From an uncultured Clostridia bacterium (lineage in GTDB: Bacteria > Bacillota > Clostridia > Christensenellales > Borkfalkiaceae): a stretch of DNA of 48,464 bases. A program made the position numbers and the translations under genes. The stretch is from NCBI GenBank assembly GCA_934254725.1, contig CAKQLR010000008.1:1-48464 (forward strand), read 5' to 3'. Shown piece by piece: positions 1 to 7,380 of this stretch. Position 1 is the stretch's first letter. Each line of letters begins with the position of its first letter. The notes under the pieces were generated by a model. That model made no database searches. It saw nothing but the letters and a program-made list of their open reading frames with translations, and had not been told where the DNA came from.

Positions 1-289
1 TACTTTTGTCATCTTTAAAAAATCGAGAATATAAGAGTTTTGTTTCTTTTCCAACTCCGCCAATACGATTGTCTGCCTTATAAGTATAGTCAGGAGTGAT
101 AATCACAATAACTTTGTTGCTTTTTATGATACCATCAACGATCATAGTATCCAATTCTCCATCACCGCGAATTGTATCACAAGTAGCCTCAAAACCATAC
201 TTTGAACGCAAATCGTTTGTTAGGTGTGCCACCCATTTTTTATGTTCTTCATTATCCCACGAATACGAAACAAATATTTTTTTAGCCAT
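1..289 (-). CDS. SEFIR/TIR-like domain protein (N-terminal part only)
   Basis: The gene runs off the left edge; 96 codons are visible. The product begins MAKKIFVSYSWDNEEHKKWV and continues with VIVIITPDYTYKA and GGVGKE. This order, FVSYSWD then EEHKxWV then a hydrophobic strand ending TPxY then GGVGxE, is that of SEFIR domains, the bacterial and eukaryotic relatives of TIR domains. In bacteria such domains are often the effector or signalling part of multi-domain immune or regulatory proteins, but no activity can be read from this fragment. The start at 289 is supported by AAGGAA about 7 nt upstream, overlapping the stop of the XRE gene, so it is translated as the third gene of the kilA-N/XRE operon. 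What follows the SEFIR domain lies outside the window. Domain call fairly sure; function unknown. Confidence 0.72.
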   Translation of the reverse strand, partial: MAKKIFVSYSWDNEEHKKWVAHLTNDLRSKYGFEATCDTIRGDGELDTMIVDGIIKSNKVIVIITPDYTYKADNRIGGVGKETKLLYSRFFKDDKS

Positions 290-300
290 TATTTTATTCC

Positions 301-492
301 TTAGTCATCAAACGTAATTCCTTTACTTTCACAAAAGGCGTAAAATTTGCCTTGAGAAACGATTTGCGGTTCGCGATTGTCCTTTTCCCAACGACAGATT
401 GTTGCATAAGATACGCCGAGTTCTTTCGCCAATGCCTCCTGCGTTAAAAGAAGTTTCATTCTTGCATATTTTACTTTTTCGGAGAATTTCAT
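301..492 (-). CDS. Small XRE-family (Cro/CI) DNA-binding protein
   Basis: A 63-residue protein that is almost only a helix-turn-helix: the stretch LTQEALAKELGVSYATICRW is the classic HTH_3 recognition unit, followed by E-x-(D/G)-xxxPQ. Such proteins are usually local repressors. A longer reading from 504 would overlap the kilA-N stop as ATGA, but the ATG at 492 has GAGGTG four bases upstream, so 492 is preferred. It sits between the KilA-N gene and the SEFIR-domain gene with almost no gaps, which suggests that it regulates this operon. No palindromic operator was found in the operon promoter, so its target is unknown. Confidence 0.8.
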   Translation of the reverse strand: MKFSEKVKYARMKLLLTQEALAKELGVSYATICRWEKDNREPQIVSQGKFYAFCESKGITFDD

Positions 493-500
493 AGTACACC

Positions 501-1325
501 TCATTGTTCGTCTGCGCCGTCGGATAGTTTGGGCGTCTCTTCCGCCAAAACTTTCATTTGACGGATCGCCGCTTTATTCAATTCAATAAGCCGTTCCGGC
601 TGACTTAATCCGCGTTCAATTAGGTAAGCATTTAGGTTTTCAAGATTAGAAAGACATACAAGTTGCGATACTTCGGCGTAATCGCGAATATTACCTTTTT
701 TATCAGGGTTTTTATCTCTCCATTCACGCGCGGTCATACCGAATAAGGCAACGTTCAGAACATCGGCTTCGTTTGCATAAACGAAAGACGCTTGCTCTTT
801 TGAAATTTCAAGCGGAATAATGATATTATACTTAATGGCGTCTGTATGGATACGGTAGTTTATCTTCGCCAGTTCGCGTTTCACCGTCCAGCCAAGTTGC
901 TTTTGCTCGTCCGCTTTGAGTCTCTGGAATTCTTTGATAATATATAAATTGATTTCGGGCGAAATCCAAGATGCAAATTGTAAGGCAATATCTTTGTGCG
1001 CATAAGTGCCTGCATTGTATTTGCCTGCTTTTGAAATGATACCGATAGCATTTACGCCATCTATCCATTTTTTAGGGGATAACGTAAAATAATTGTGTCC
1101 GGCTTCATTTTTAAACTGGTCGAATTCGACCACGTTAAAATTCGGATTATTCAATTTTTCCCACAAACCAATAAACTCTATCGTATCCTTGCGCCTCAAC
1201 CAATTTTTAACGACGTCGGCGGGGGCTTCGGGATTTTTATATCGCGCAATATCGGTTAAAGAGAAATAATCGTTTTTATTGATATGTATTTCCTGATCCA
1301 ATACGGTAATTTCTTTGTTTTTCAT
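501..1325 (-). CDS. KilA-N domain protein
   Basis: 274 residues. The first half matches the KilA-N domain of phage antirepressors and chromosomal relatives: FSLTDIARYK near residue 21, a VVKNWLRRKDTIEF segment near 40, and the diagnostic GTYAHKDIALQFASWISPE near 105, followed by a charged helix (IIKEFQRLKADEQ). The C-terminal half (about 140-274) is helical; I assign no domain to it, although it resembles the tail usually seen in this family. KilA-N is a DNA-binding fold, and stand-alone chromosomal copies are common with no firm function. It is the first gene of an operon with an XRE regulator and a SEFIR-domain gene and follows a good promoter. The ribosome site (AAAAGG, about 10 nt before ATG) is moderate. 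Confidence 0.85.
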   Translation of the reverse strand: MKNKEITVLDQEIHINKNDYFSLTDIARYKNPEAPADVVKNWLRRKDTIEFIGLWEKLNNPNFNVVEFDQFKNEAGHNYFTLSPKKWIDGVNAIGIISKAGKYNAGTYAHKDIALQFASWISPEINLYIIKEFQRLKADEQKQLGWTVKRELAKINYRIHTDAIKYNIIIPLEISKEQASFVYANEADVLNVALFGMTAREWRDKNPDKKGNIRDYAEVSQLVCLSNLENLNAYLIERGLSQPERLIELNKAAIRQMKVLAEETPKLSDGADEQ

Positions 1326-1356
1326 TCGTTTGCGACCTTTTGATAATTTTTATTTT

Positions 1357-1385
1357 ATTATAACATATTTTGACAACAAAATCAA
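1357..1385 (-). promoter_or_regulatory. Sigma-A-type promoter of the kilA-N operon
   Basis: Read on the minus strand: -35 TTGATT (1385-1380), a 17-nt spacer, and -10 TATAAT (1362-1357), about 32 nt before the kilA-N start codon. The -10 is a perfect consensus. Confidence 0.7.
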
Positions 1386-1417
1386 GCACAAAGTATGTGT
1401 GAGCATAGTGATTCTTC

Positions 1418-1453
1418 TAAAAATAAATAAAGAGCCCACTTTCGGACTCTTTA
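1418..1453 (-). terminator. Terminator after the Cthe_2159-type gene
   Basis: On the minus strand AAAGAGTCC and GGGCTCTTT form a stem (one mismatch) around a GAAAG-containing loop, followed by ATTTATTTTT. It ends the transcript coming from the gene at 1534-3612 and separates it from the kilA-N promoter. Confidence 0.7.
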
Positions 1454-1533
1454 CATTACGAACTCGCTGTTTCTATTTTTAATTTTTAGTTTTCCCCAAG
1501 ATTAAATATCTTATAGAATTTGCAAAAATTTTC

Positions 1534-3612
1534 TTATTCTGCAGAAATAGTCGCGCTTGTAGAACCTATAAAGATAACGAGTGCCGAAATGTTGCAAGGC
1601 ATTTCCGCGGACATTATTTCTTCGCCGCTCTGCGTGACGGTGAGCGTTTGCCCTTTGGATAAATTCATTGTAGTTTTCTTGGCAACCGACGAAAAGTTTT
1701 TACAATTAGTCGCTTCGTTGCCCATTCCGTTGGCGGGGCAAACCGCAAGCACGTATCCGCCCTCGTAAGAGTACCCGTTTTCGGTATCTATCGACGAATC
1801 GCCGCCGGAAGTGCTTATTATTGTTATTTCGCCGCCGACAAAAAGAATGCCGCTGTACTGCGTACGGCTGTTGGAATCTACACCGTCGCCGCCCGCATAA
1901 ATATACACTTTGCCGCTTTCAAACGTGATGCCCGTTCCCGAAGTGGTCGTTGCGTTGATACCGTCGTCCGATGAAACGATAGACATATCACCGCCGTTTA
2001 TTACTACAAAAACGCCCTCTAAGCCTTCATAACTGCCCGAAATGTCGATGCTTCCGCCCGAAACGGTAAGCGTTCCGTCCGCATGAACCGCGTCGTCTTT
2101 GGAGAACAGTGACAGCGTTCCTCCCAAAATAGTAACGTTGCCCGTCGAAGTTTCTTCGTTTTCGAGCGTTTCCCCTCCGTTTGCGTGAATGGCGTCGTCG
2201 TAAGCGTTAACAGTAAGCGTTCCGCCGGAAATCAAGACTTCGTTATCCGCTTTCACGCCCTTTGTGGAATAGTCCCCTTTTTCGCTGTTTCCGTCGGACA
2301 TCCCGCCCATACCGCCGGGATTGTCCATTCCGCCCGGGTTCCACATGTCGCCGGAATTTTTAGAGTAATTCACCCAGTTATACGAGAACGACCCGCCGCG
2401 GGATTCGAGCGCGAAAGTGTCGTAGGAAGAATTCCAACTCATAGTGTCCGTCTTTACAACGTACTCGGTTTCCTGCCCCTGCGACTGAGAGGAAGAATAC
2501 ATGAATAACTGAAACGTATCATAGCCTGCGGGTTGCTCTACCGAATAATAGTAGTAAGTAGATCTGCCGGCGTTTACGGCTTCCTTGTATTCTGCGTTTA
2601 CCCATTTGTAACCGTCGTCGTTATAATATTTGACCGAATATTTATAGCTGTTCGACGTAAAACGAATATACCTCGAACTTCCCGTTTGTTCTACGTCCTC
2701 GGAATACGGGGAGTATCTGTCGGTGTATATGTTAAGCACGGGGTCGCCCGATATTTCCACGTTATAAGCGGCGTCTATACCGTCGCACGCGGCGTAAATA
2801 TTCAGCGTTCCGCCGCTTACCGAAACGGTTCCCCTCTGGTTGCCTTTTGAAGAAACGTCGGTATTCTTCGTCTTTATCCCATCGCCGGATTTCGCAATAA
2901 GGGTGAGCACGCCGCCTGATACGGTTACGCTGTCGTTGCCCTTCAGCGCGTTATCCTCGCACGTTACCGACAAGGTGAGATTTTTTACTTTAAGGTCGTC
3001 CTTTGTGTGAACGCCGTTGTTGTTTGCGAAAATCACAATCAATTCGCCTTTACCGCCGAGTTCGAGATCGCACTTAGCATAAATAGCGGAAGAATACGTG
3101 GTTTCGTCGTCCTCGGAAACGGCTTCGCGGGTGTCGTAAACGTAATTTTTCGTGCCTTTTTTAGCCGTAATTGTTACTTTGTCGCCCGAAGTTACGGTTA
3201 AAGGAACCTGCGCGTCGCTGTATATTGTAACGCCGCATAATTCCAGCTCGAATTTATAATCGTCGCCCGCGTCTATTACTATTCCGCCGTTGAACTCGCC
3301 CGATACCGAACACACCGTATTCGCCTGAAGCCCGGAAAAAGTCAACGTTTGCCCGTCCACGCTCCAACAATTATCCGTACCTTCAACGAAAGAAACGGTC
3401 AGGGTATTTGCTCCGTCGGGCAGGTCGTCGGGAATATCCGTCTTTTCGCTGTCGGTCTTTTCGCCCGTTTCGCCTTCGGTGCAGCTGCTGCTCTGCGACT
3501 GATCCGGCGGGGTCGGCATATCCCCCGTATTTCCGTTACCGGGATTCGAGTTACATGCCGTAAACGTTAAAGAAAGAATGAAAACCAACAATAGAACAAC
3601 TATTTTTTTCAT
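1534..3612 (-). CDS. Cthe_2159-type carbohydrate-binding surface lipoprotein
   Basis: 692 residues with a lipoprotein signal (LTFTAC, Cys20) and then a Ser/Thr/Glu/Pro-rich linker. The rest is a series of short beta-strand turns rich in acidic loops: SGDGIKTKN, CDGIDAAY, DDAIHANGG, KDDAVHADG, DDGINATT, GDGVDSN. This is the pattern of the Cthe_2159 family (PF14262), calcium-binding beta-helix proteins related to pectate lyases; the founding Clostridium thermocellum protein binds cellulose and pectin. A Gly/Met-rich insert (GGMDNPGGMGGMSDG, around residue 430) splits the two halves. It is the last gene of an operon after the VTC and DUF4956 genes, 26 nt downstream of the latter, and is closed by a terminator. 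Likely anchored outside the membrane; enzymatic activity is not shown. Confidence 0.88.
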   Translation of the reverse strand: MKKIVVLLLVFILSLTFTACNSNPGNGNTGDMPTPPDQSQSSSCTEGETGEKTDSEKTDIPDDLPDGANTLTVSFVEGTDNCWSVDGQTLTFSGLQANTVCSVSGEFNGGIVIDAGDDYKFELELCGVTIYSDAQVPLTVTSGDKVTITAKKGTKNYVYDTREAVSEDDETTYSSAIYAKCDLELGGKGELIVIFANNNGVHTKDDLKVKNLTLSVTCEDNALKGNDSVTVSGGVLTLIAKSGDGIKTKNTDVSSKGNQRGTVSVSGGTLNIYAACDGIDAAYNVEISGDPVLNIYTDRYSPYSEDVEQTGSSRYIRFTSNSYKYSVKYYNDDGYKWVNAEYKEAVNAGRSTYYYYSVEQPAGYDTFQLFMYSSSQSQGQETEYVVKTDTMSWNSSYDTFALESRGGSFSYNWVNYSKNSGDMWNPGGMDNPGGMGGMSDGNSEKGDYSTKGVKADNEVLISGGTLTVNAYDDAIHANGGETLENEETSTGNVTILGGTLSLFSKDDAVHADGTLTVSGGSIDISGSYEGLEGVFVVINGGDMSIVSSDDGINATTTSGTGITFESGKVYIYAGGDGVDSNSRTQYSGILFVGGEITIISTSGGDSSIDTENGYSYEGGYVLAVCPANGMGNEATNCKNFSSVAKKTTMNLSKGQTLTVTQSGEEIMSAEMPCNISALVIFIGSTSATISAE

Positions 3613-3638
3613 AATAAACTCCTTTTAAATTTATTATT

Positions 3639-4313
3639 TTATAATTCTTTTTCGGTATTATCCGTGCGGGAACAGGTAATTTCAAGGTTTCCGTTCCGCA
3701 CGCGTATTGCGTCGAGCATAGCCTTTTCGCACTCCGCGTTTTTAAGCGTCACGAGGTACGATAGCCTGAACATACTGCCCATATTTATTGTTTTTACCTT
3801 TTCAAGCGAGGACGAAACGGTATATTCAGAAAATATATCATCAAAAACCGTCGTGTAATCGAGCGTTTCGGGAATGGTTATGTTTATTCTCTTTTCCATT
3901 GCCTTCACTGCGTTCGCCTTTTTTGTGATTTTTTCTGACGCGAAAAGCAGTACGCCGGACGCAAGCAAGAATATCGCACCGTAAGCAAGGTAACCGCTTC
4001 CGAAGGCAAGCCCCGCCGCCATGGATATAAAAATTACGGCTATTTCACGCGCCGAGCCAGGCGCAGACCTGAACCTTACGAGCCCGAAAGCACCTGCTAT
4101 CGCAACGCCCGCGCCGAGGTTCCCGTTCACAATGGCGATAACCGCGGCAACCGTCATCGGGAGGAACGATACGCAAACGAGGAAGCTTGCGGACGAAGCG
4201 GATTTATAGCACGCCAGAAACGCGAAGATTACGCCGCACGCAAGGGCAACGCCTAAAGCGATGAAGAAACCCGCAGCATTGACTGTTCCGTCTGCGAAAA
4301 TTGATTCAAACAT
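3639..4313 (-). CDS. DUF4956 membrane protein
   Basis: 224 residues. The first 130 hold four or five hydrophobic helices, with the family-typical cytoplasmic loop GAFGLVRFRSAPGSAREIA (about residues 75-95). The soluble C-terminal half (about 135-224) has a small alpha/beta look. DUF4956 proteins almost always sit beside bacterial VTC-domain genes, as here; their role is unknown, perhaps a membrane partner or channel for the VTC enzyme. The start at 4313 has GGAG nine bases upstream, located inside the end of the VTC reading frame. Confidence 0.87.
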   Translation of the reverse strand: MFESIFADGTVNAAGFFIALGVALACGVIFAFLACYKSASSASFLVCVSFLPMTVAAVIAIVNGNLGAGVAIAGAFGLVRFRSAPGSAREIAVIFISMAAGLAFGSGYLAYGAIFLLASGVLLFASEKITKKANAVKAMEKRINITIPETLDYTTVFDDIFSEYTVSSSLEKVKTINMGSMFRLSYLVTLKNAECEKAMLDAIRVRNGNLEITCSRTDNTEKEL

Positions 4314-5005
4314 AAGACAGTACTCCTTTTTCTTCCAAATTCAAGACTGTACGCGGTGCCGTATTTGGAGAAAGACGTTTTGCGTATTTGCTCTTTATCG
4401 AGCAGGGCGCACAGCCACAGCGGCAATGCCGTACCCGTTTTAAGTTCCATTAAAACGACGTCTCCGGGTACCAGCGGTTTACCCGCCAGAGAGGTATGAA
4501 AATTAAGTTTCTCTTTTCTATACCTCATATTTTTATCAAAGGTCACCCGCAAATCGCTGTTTTTATCCAGAAACGCTTCCCTGTCGTAAAGGATCAGCGT
4601 TTTGGGTTGCAGGTCACCGTAAAACCTGAAAAAATATTCAAGCTCTTTACCGACCTGGGTCGTCGGTTTCGTTCCGTCAAACAGACTCATCGCCTCGCTT
4701 TCTTTGCACGAAACGCGCCTTTTATACACCACTCCGTCGTATTTTCTCTTCATTTCGACGAAAATATCCTTGTCGTTTTCGTTCAGATTGTAACAGCGAA
4801 AGCGGAGCTTTTCTTTATAAACAGGCTTTTCTATGGACTCACGGATAAGGCGGTCGTCCGAAGTGTCGAGATAAAGACTTTGCACGGTGTTTTCGCCGAA
4901 TTCGTCAGGGATAAGCCTTTTTAAAACTTCGTCCTTCACCGCGCGGTATTGGCGGGGAGTAAGCATATATTTCAGTTCGTAACGTTTAAAAAAGTAACCG
5001 CTCAT
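4253..5005 (-). CDS. VTC-domain protein (polyphosphate polymerase-like)
   Basis: 250 residues. The tunnel-enzyme signature of VTC domains is present: FKRYELKYMLT at the N-terminus, SLYLDT near 44, KEKLRFRCY near 66, FVEMKRKYDGVVYKRRV near 82-98, LILYDREAF near 136 and VLMELKTG near 182. These supply the basic residues and the glutamates that hold triphosphate and metal in Vtc4, the yeast polyphosphate polymerase, so ATP-dependent polyphosphate synthesis is a reasonable inference; bacterial members are poorly tested. First gene of the operon, with AGGAGG nine bases before ATG. The last 20 or so codons run 61 bp into DUF4956 and look unlike the domain (see findings). Confidence 0.85.
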   Translation of the reverse strand: MSGYFFKRYELKYMLTPRQYRAVKDEVLKRLIPDEFGENTVQSLYLDTSDDRLIRESIEKPVYKEKLRFRCYNLNENDKDIFVEMKRKYDGVVYKRRVSCKESEAMSLFDGTKPTTQVGKELEYFFRFYGDLQPKTLILYDREAFLDKNSDLRVTFDKNMRYRKEKLNFHTSLAGKPLVPGDVVLMELKTGTALPLWLCALLDKEQIRKTSFSKYGTAYSLEFGRKRSTVLCLNQFSQTEQSMLRVSSSL

Positions 5006-5045
5006 ACCCTGTTGCCTCCTTTTTTTCTTAATAATAACCGCCGAA

Positions 5046-5064
5046 ATTAAAATGAACTTAAAAA
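5046..5064 (-). promoter_or_regulatory. Putative response-regulator box before the VTC operon
   Basis: On the minus strand this reads TTTTTAAGTTCATTTTAAT. It shares TTTTTAA-(G/C)-TTCA followed by TTAA with the site at 7141-7159 in front of the adjacent response-regulator gene. A possible -10 (TATTAT) lies about 10 nt beyond the second TTAA, so the box would sit in the -35 region, where OmpR-type activators bind. Inference from two sites only. Confidence 0.45.
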
Positions 5065-5097
5065 TATAAAAAAGTCGGCAGAAAATTTTCTGCCGAC
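5060..5097 (-). terminator. Terminator of the two-component operon
   Basis: A perfect 12-bp inverted repeat (GTCGGCAGAAAA and its complement, 5074-5097) is followed on the minus strand by TTTTTTATATTTTT. It ends the response-regulator/kinase transcript just upstream of the VTC operon. Confidence 0.85.
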
Positions 5098-5143
5098 AGT
5101 AAGACGTCTTTTTTATTATTTCGCCCGCGTTATATCTAAGGCT

Positions 5144-6424
5144 TTATTTTAAAGGCAAAGTCGCGGTAATGCAAAAATCATTGCCCGTTTTCGTTTCGGC
5201 TTTAATAGTGCCGCCGTGCGCTTCGACTATCGCTTTAGCTATGGAAAGCCCCATGCCGTGCCCGCCCGTCTCGGAATTTCTCGAGCCGTCCGTACGATAA
5301 AAACGCTCGAAAACGTGCGATATATCGGACTTATTCACTTTTGTCTCCGTCGTATTGAAAACGGATAAAACCGCAGCCTTTTTATTTGAGGTCAGCTCGA
5401 TATCTACTTTTCCTCCGCGGTTTGCGTACTTGATTGCGTTTTCCGCAAGTATCGAAGTAAGCTGCCGCACGGCGTCGGGAGAGCCGCAAACAGAAACATC
5501 CGGCTTAATTTTTACGGTAAAGGTAAGGTCTTTGCCCGCGGACAACGCACGGAACGAAGCCGCCGCCTCGGACACGGTATCCGAAAGAGGCATTTCTATT
5601 TTGCTTATTTTATGCTCCGCCTCTTCCATTTTTGAAAGATACACGAGGTTGTTCGTAAGCTTGCTAAGCCTATCCGTCTGCGTGCGGATTTCGTTCAGCT
5701 CCTCGCTTTGATTATCGTCACTTTCGATTAAATCGAGGTTGGCACTGATAATCGTAAGCGGGGTTTTCATTTCGTGACCGGCGTCTGAAATAAAGCGTTT
5801 CTGCTTCTCGTAACTTTCGGCAATCGGTTTGACTATCTTGCCCGAAAACAAAAGGAAAACAACCACCGTGATTACGCAGCCGCCTAACCCAACGCACACG
5901 CTCGTCCATAAAAACGCCCTGAACGCGTCCGTTTTGCGCCCGCAATCGAGAAAGAGAATGGTCGTCCCCTGTTCGGTTGACCTCTTTTCATAGCGGAATT
6001 GATTTATAAACCCCTTTTCGCTGCCGCCGTCAAGCGCCTTTTTTATATAGGCGTCCGCAGTGGTCGCGTCTACCGTCAGAATTCTGGAAAAATCCGTTTT
6101 GATTACTTCTCCGTCAGCGTTTACGGTTACGGTGAAAAAACGGGATTCGTAAGGGACTTCGGGAGATATTCCGTGCGGTCCGTCCGGCTGTCCGCTCGGT
6201 TTTACGTCAGACTGTGCGGGTTTGTCGTTCCCGTCGGGAGGGCTATCAGGTTCTTTATCCGGGAAAAATTCGCTCGTGCGGAAAAGCACGTCTATCGTGG
6301 AGTCTACGTCTTTTACGACGATAGAATAATTTATTACGTTCATAATGCCAACGAGCAAGGTCATCAGCGCGAGCATCGAAACCGCCGCAAGCACGGTAAA
6401 TTTTCGTTTAAGTTTATTTATCAT
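5144..6424 (-). CDS. Sensor histidine kinase beside the VTC cluster
   Basis: 426 residues from the chosen start. TM1 is at about 10-30. An outside sensor loop follows with a Pro/Asp/Gly-rich stretch (KEPDSPPDGNDKPAQ), and TM2 (SVCVGLGGCVITVVVFLLF) leads directly into the HisKA helix with no clear HAMP. The phosphoacceptor is in SDAGHEMKTPLTI (His about 217). The ATP-binding part has ENAIKYAN (N box) and GHGMGLSIAKAI (G box). The ATG at 6424 is preceded by GGTGACGGG and overlaps the end of the response-regulator gene by 11 bp; a longer reading from 6460 would lie deeper in that gene. Closely linked two-component systems of this type are common beside VTC/DUF4956 genes. Signal unknown. Confidence 0.9.
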   Translation of the reverse strand: MINKLKRKFTVLAAVSMLALMTLLVGIMNVINYSIVVKDVDSTIDVLFRTSEFFPDKEPDSPPDGNDKPAQSDVKPSGQPDGPHGISPEVPYESRFFTVTVNADGEVIKTDFSRILTVDATTADAYIKKALDGGSEKGFINQFRYEKRSTEQGTTILFLDCGRKTDAFRAFLWTSVCVGLGGCVITVVVFLLFSGKIVKPIAESYEKQKRFISDAGHEMKTPLTIISANLDLIESDDNQSEELNEIRTQTDRLSKLTNNLVYLSKMEEAEHKISKIEMPLSDTVSEAAASFRALSAGKDLTFTVKIKPDVSVCGSPDAVRQLTSILAENAIKYANRGGKVDIELTSNKKAAVLSVFNTTETKVNKSDISHVFERFYRTDGSRNSETGGHGMGLSIAKAIVEAHGGTIKAETKTGNDFCITATLPLK

Positions 6425-7100
6425 TCCCGTCACCGCCAATTTGCAGATAATACCCGGCATTGCGGGAAGCTTTTATCTGAACGTCCGCATTTATAGACGA
6501 AAGCTTTTTACGAAGATACGAAATATATACCCAAACAACGTTTATTTCGGCTTCGCTGTCGTATCCCCAAATTTTTTCCATTATCTGCTCGGTAGACAAT
6601 ACCCTTTTCGGGTTTGCCATAAAGTATTCGAGAAGTTGAAATTCTTTATTCGTAAGCCTGTAACCGCCCGACGGCGAAGATAATTCAAACGTCGTCCTGT
6701 CGAGGGTTATATTGCCAAGCGTCATTTTGTTATCCGTTTCCGCCTTTCCGCGGGTTAATGCCCTTATCCTCGCGAGAAGCTCTCTCGTGTCAAAAGGCTT
6801 GGGAAGATAATCGTTCGCCCCGCAATCGAGCCCTAACACCCTGTCCTCTATCTCGGATTTCGCCGTAAGCATAAGAACGGGTATTTGATTACCCGCCGCC
6901 CGTATTTTTTTCAAGGCGGTCAATCCGTCCATCTTTGGCATCATTATGTCGAGAACCACGACGTCGTAATTTCCCGAGCCGACATACTCTACGGCTTCTT
7001 CCCCGTCGTAAACCGCGTCCACGGAATAATTGTTCTTTTCAAATATCTTAACAATGGCTTTTGAAAGCGCTTTCTCGTCCTCCGCAAGCAAAACACGCAT
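6414..7100 (-). CDS. OmpR/PhoB-family response regulator
   Basis: 228 residues. Receiver domain: LLAEDE acidic pocket, phosphorylated Asp51 in VVLDIMMPKMDG, the switch Thr in MLTAK, and Lys in LPKPF. The C-terminal winged helix (about 130-222) carries LTNKEFQLLEYFMANP and the recognition segment VWVYISYLRKKL. First gene of a two-gene operon with the kinase; AAGGAG lies eight bases upstream. A TTAA-type box 40-60 bp upstream recurs before the VTC operon, suggesting self-control and control of that cluster. Confidence 0.93.
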   Translation of the reverse strand: MRVLLAEDEKALSKAIVKIFEKNNYSVDAVYDGEEAVEYVGSGNYDVVVLDIMMPKMDGLTALKKIRAAGNQIPVLMLTAKSEIEDRVLGLDCGANDYLPKPFDTRELLARIRALTRGKAETDNKMTLGNITLDRTTFELSSPSGGYRLTNKEFQLLEYFMANPKRVLSTEQIMEKIWGYDSEAEINVVWVYISYLRKKLSSINADVQIKASRNAGYYLQIGGDGNDK

Positions 7101-7140
7101 AACGAACTTCTCCTTTTTGCCTCTACGTTACCACAGATTC

Positions 7141-7159
7141 CTTAACTGAAGTTAAAAAA
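7141..7159 (-). promoter_or_regulatory. Putative autoregulatory box of the response regulator
   Basis: On the minus strand this reads TTTTTTAACTTCAGTTAAG. It contains the palindrome TTAACTTCAGTTAA (7142-7155) and two TTAA units 10 bp apart, a layout usual for OmpR-family dimers. The same core stands before the VTC operon at 5046-5064. Confidence 0.45.
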
Positions 7160-7332
7160 TTCGTTTTTTCTCTCCGACGGTGCGTTTACGTCGCCGAATT
7201 ATACAAATACATCGTTCTAATATTAACATATTTATTTAAACTTGTCCATAAATAACAGAAATTTTATTTGGTTTTTCAATATTTTGGCAGTGATTATATA
7301 TGAATTTCAAGGCAGTAAAATTTCATAGCAAG

Positions 7333-7368
7333 AAAAAACCGCCCCGCAATAATGTTAGCGGAGCGGCT
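7333..7368 (-). terminator. Terminator of the glycosidase gene
   Basis: GCCGCTCCGC and GCGGGGCGGT pair over 10 bp (two G-U pairs) around a 10-nt loop, followed by TTTTTT on the minus strand, directly after the stop of the gene at 7381. Confidence 0.85.
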
Positions 7369-7380
7369 ATATATAAAGTC

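Noticed and set aside
2185..2850. Two plus-strand frames of about 105 codons opposite the Cthe_2159-type gene
   Set aside because: Shadow frames of a strongly biased repeat gene; Val/Arg-rich, no start signal.
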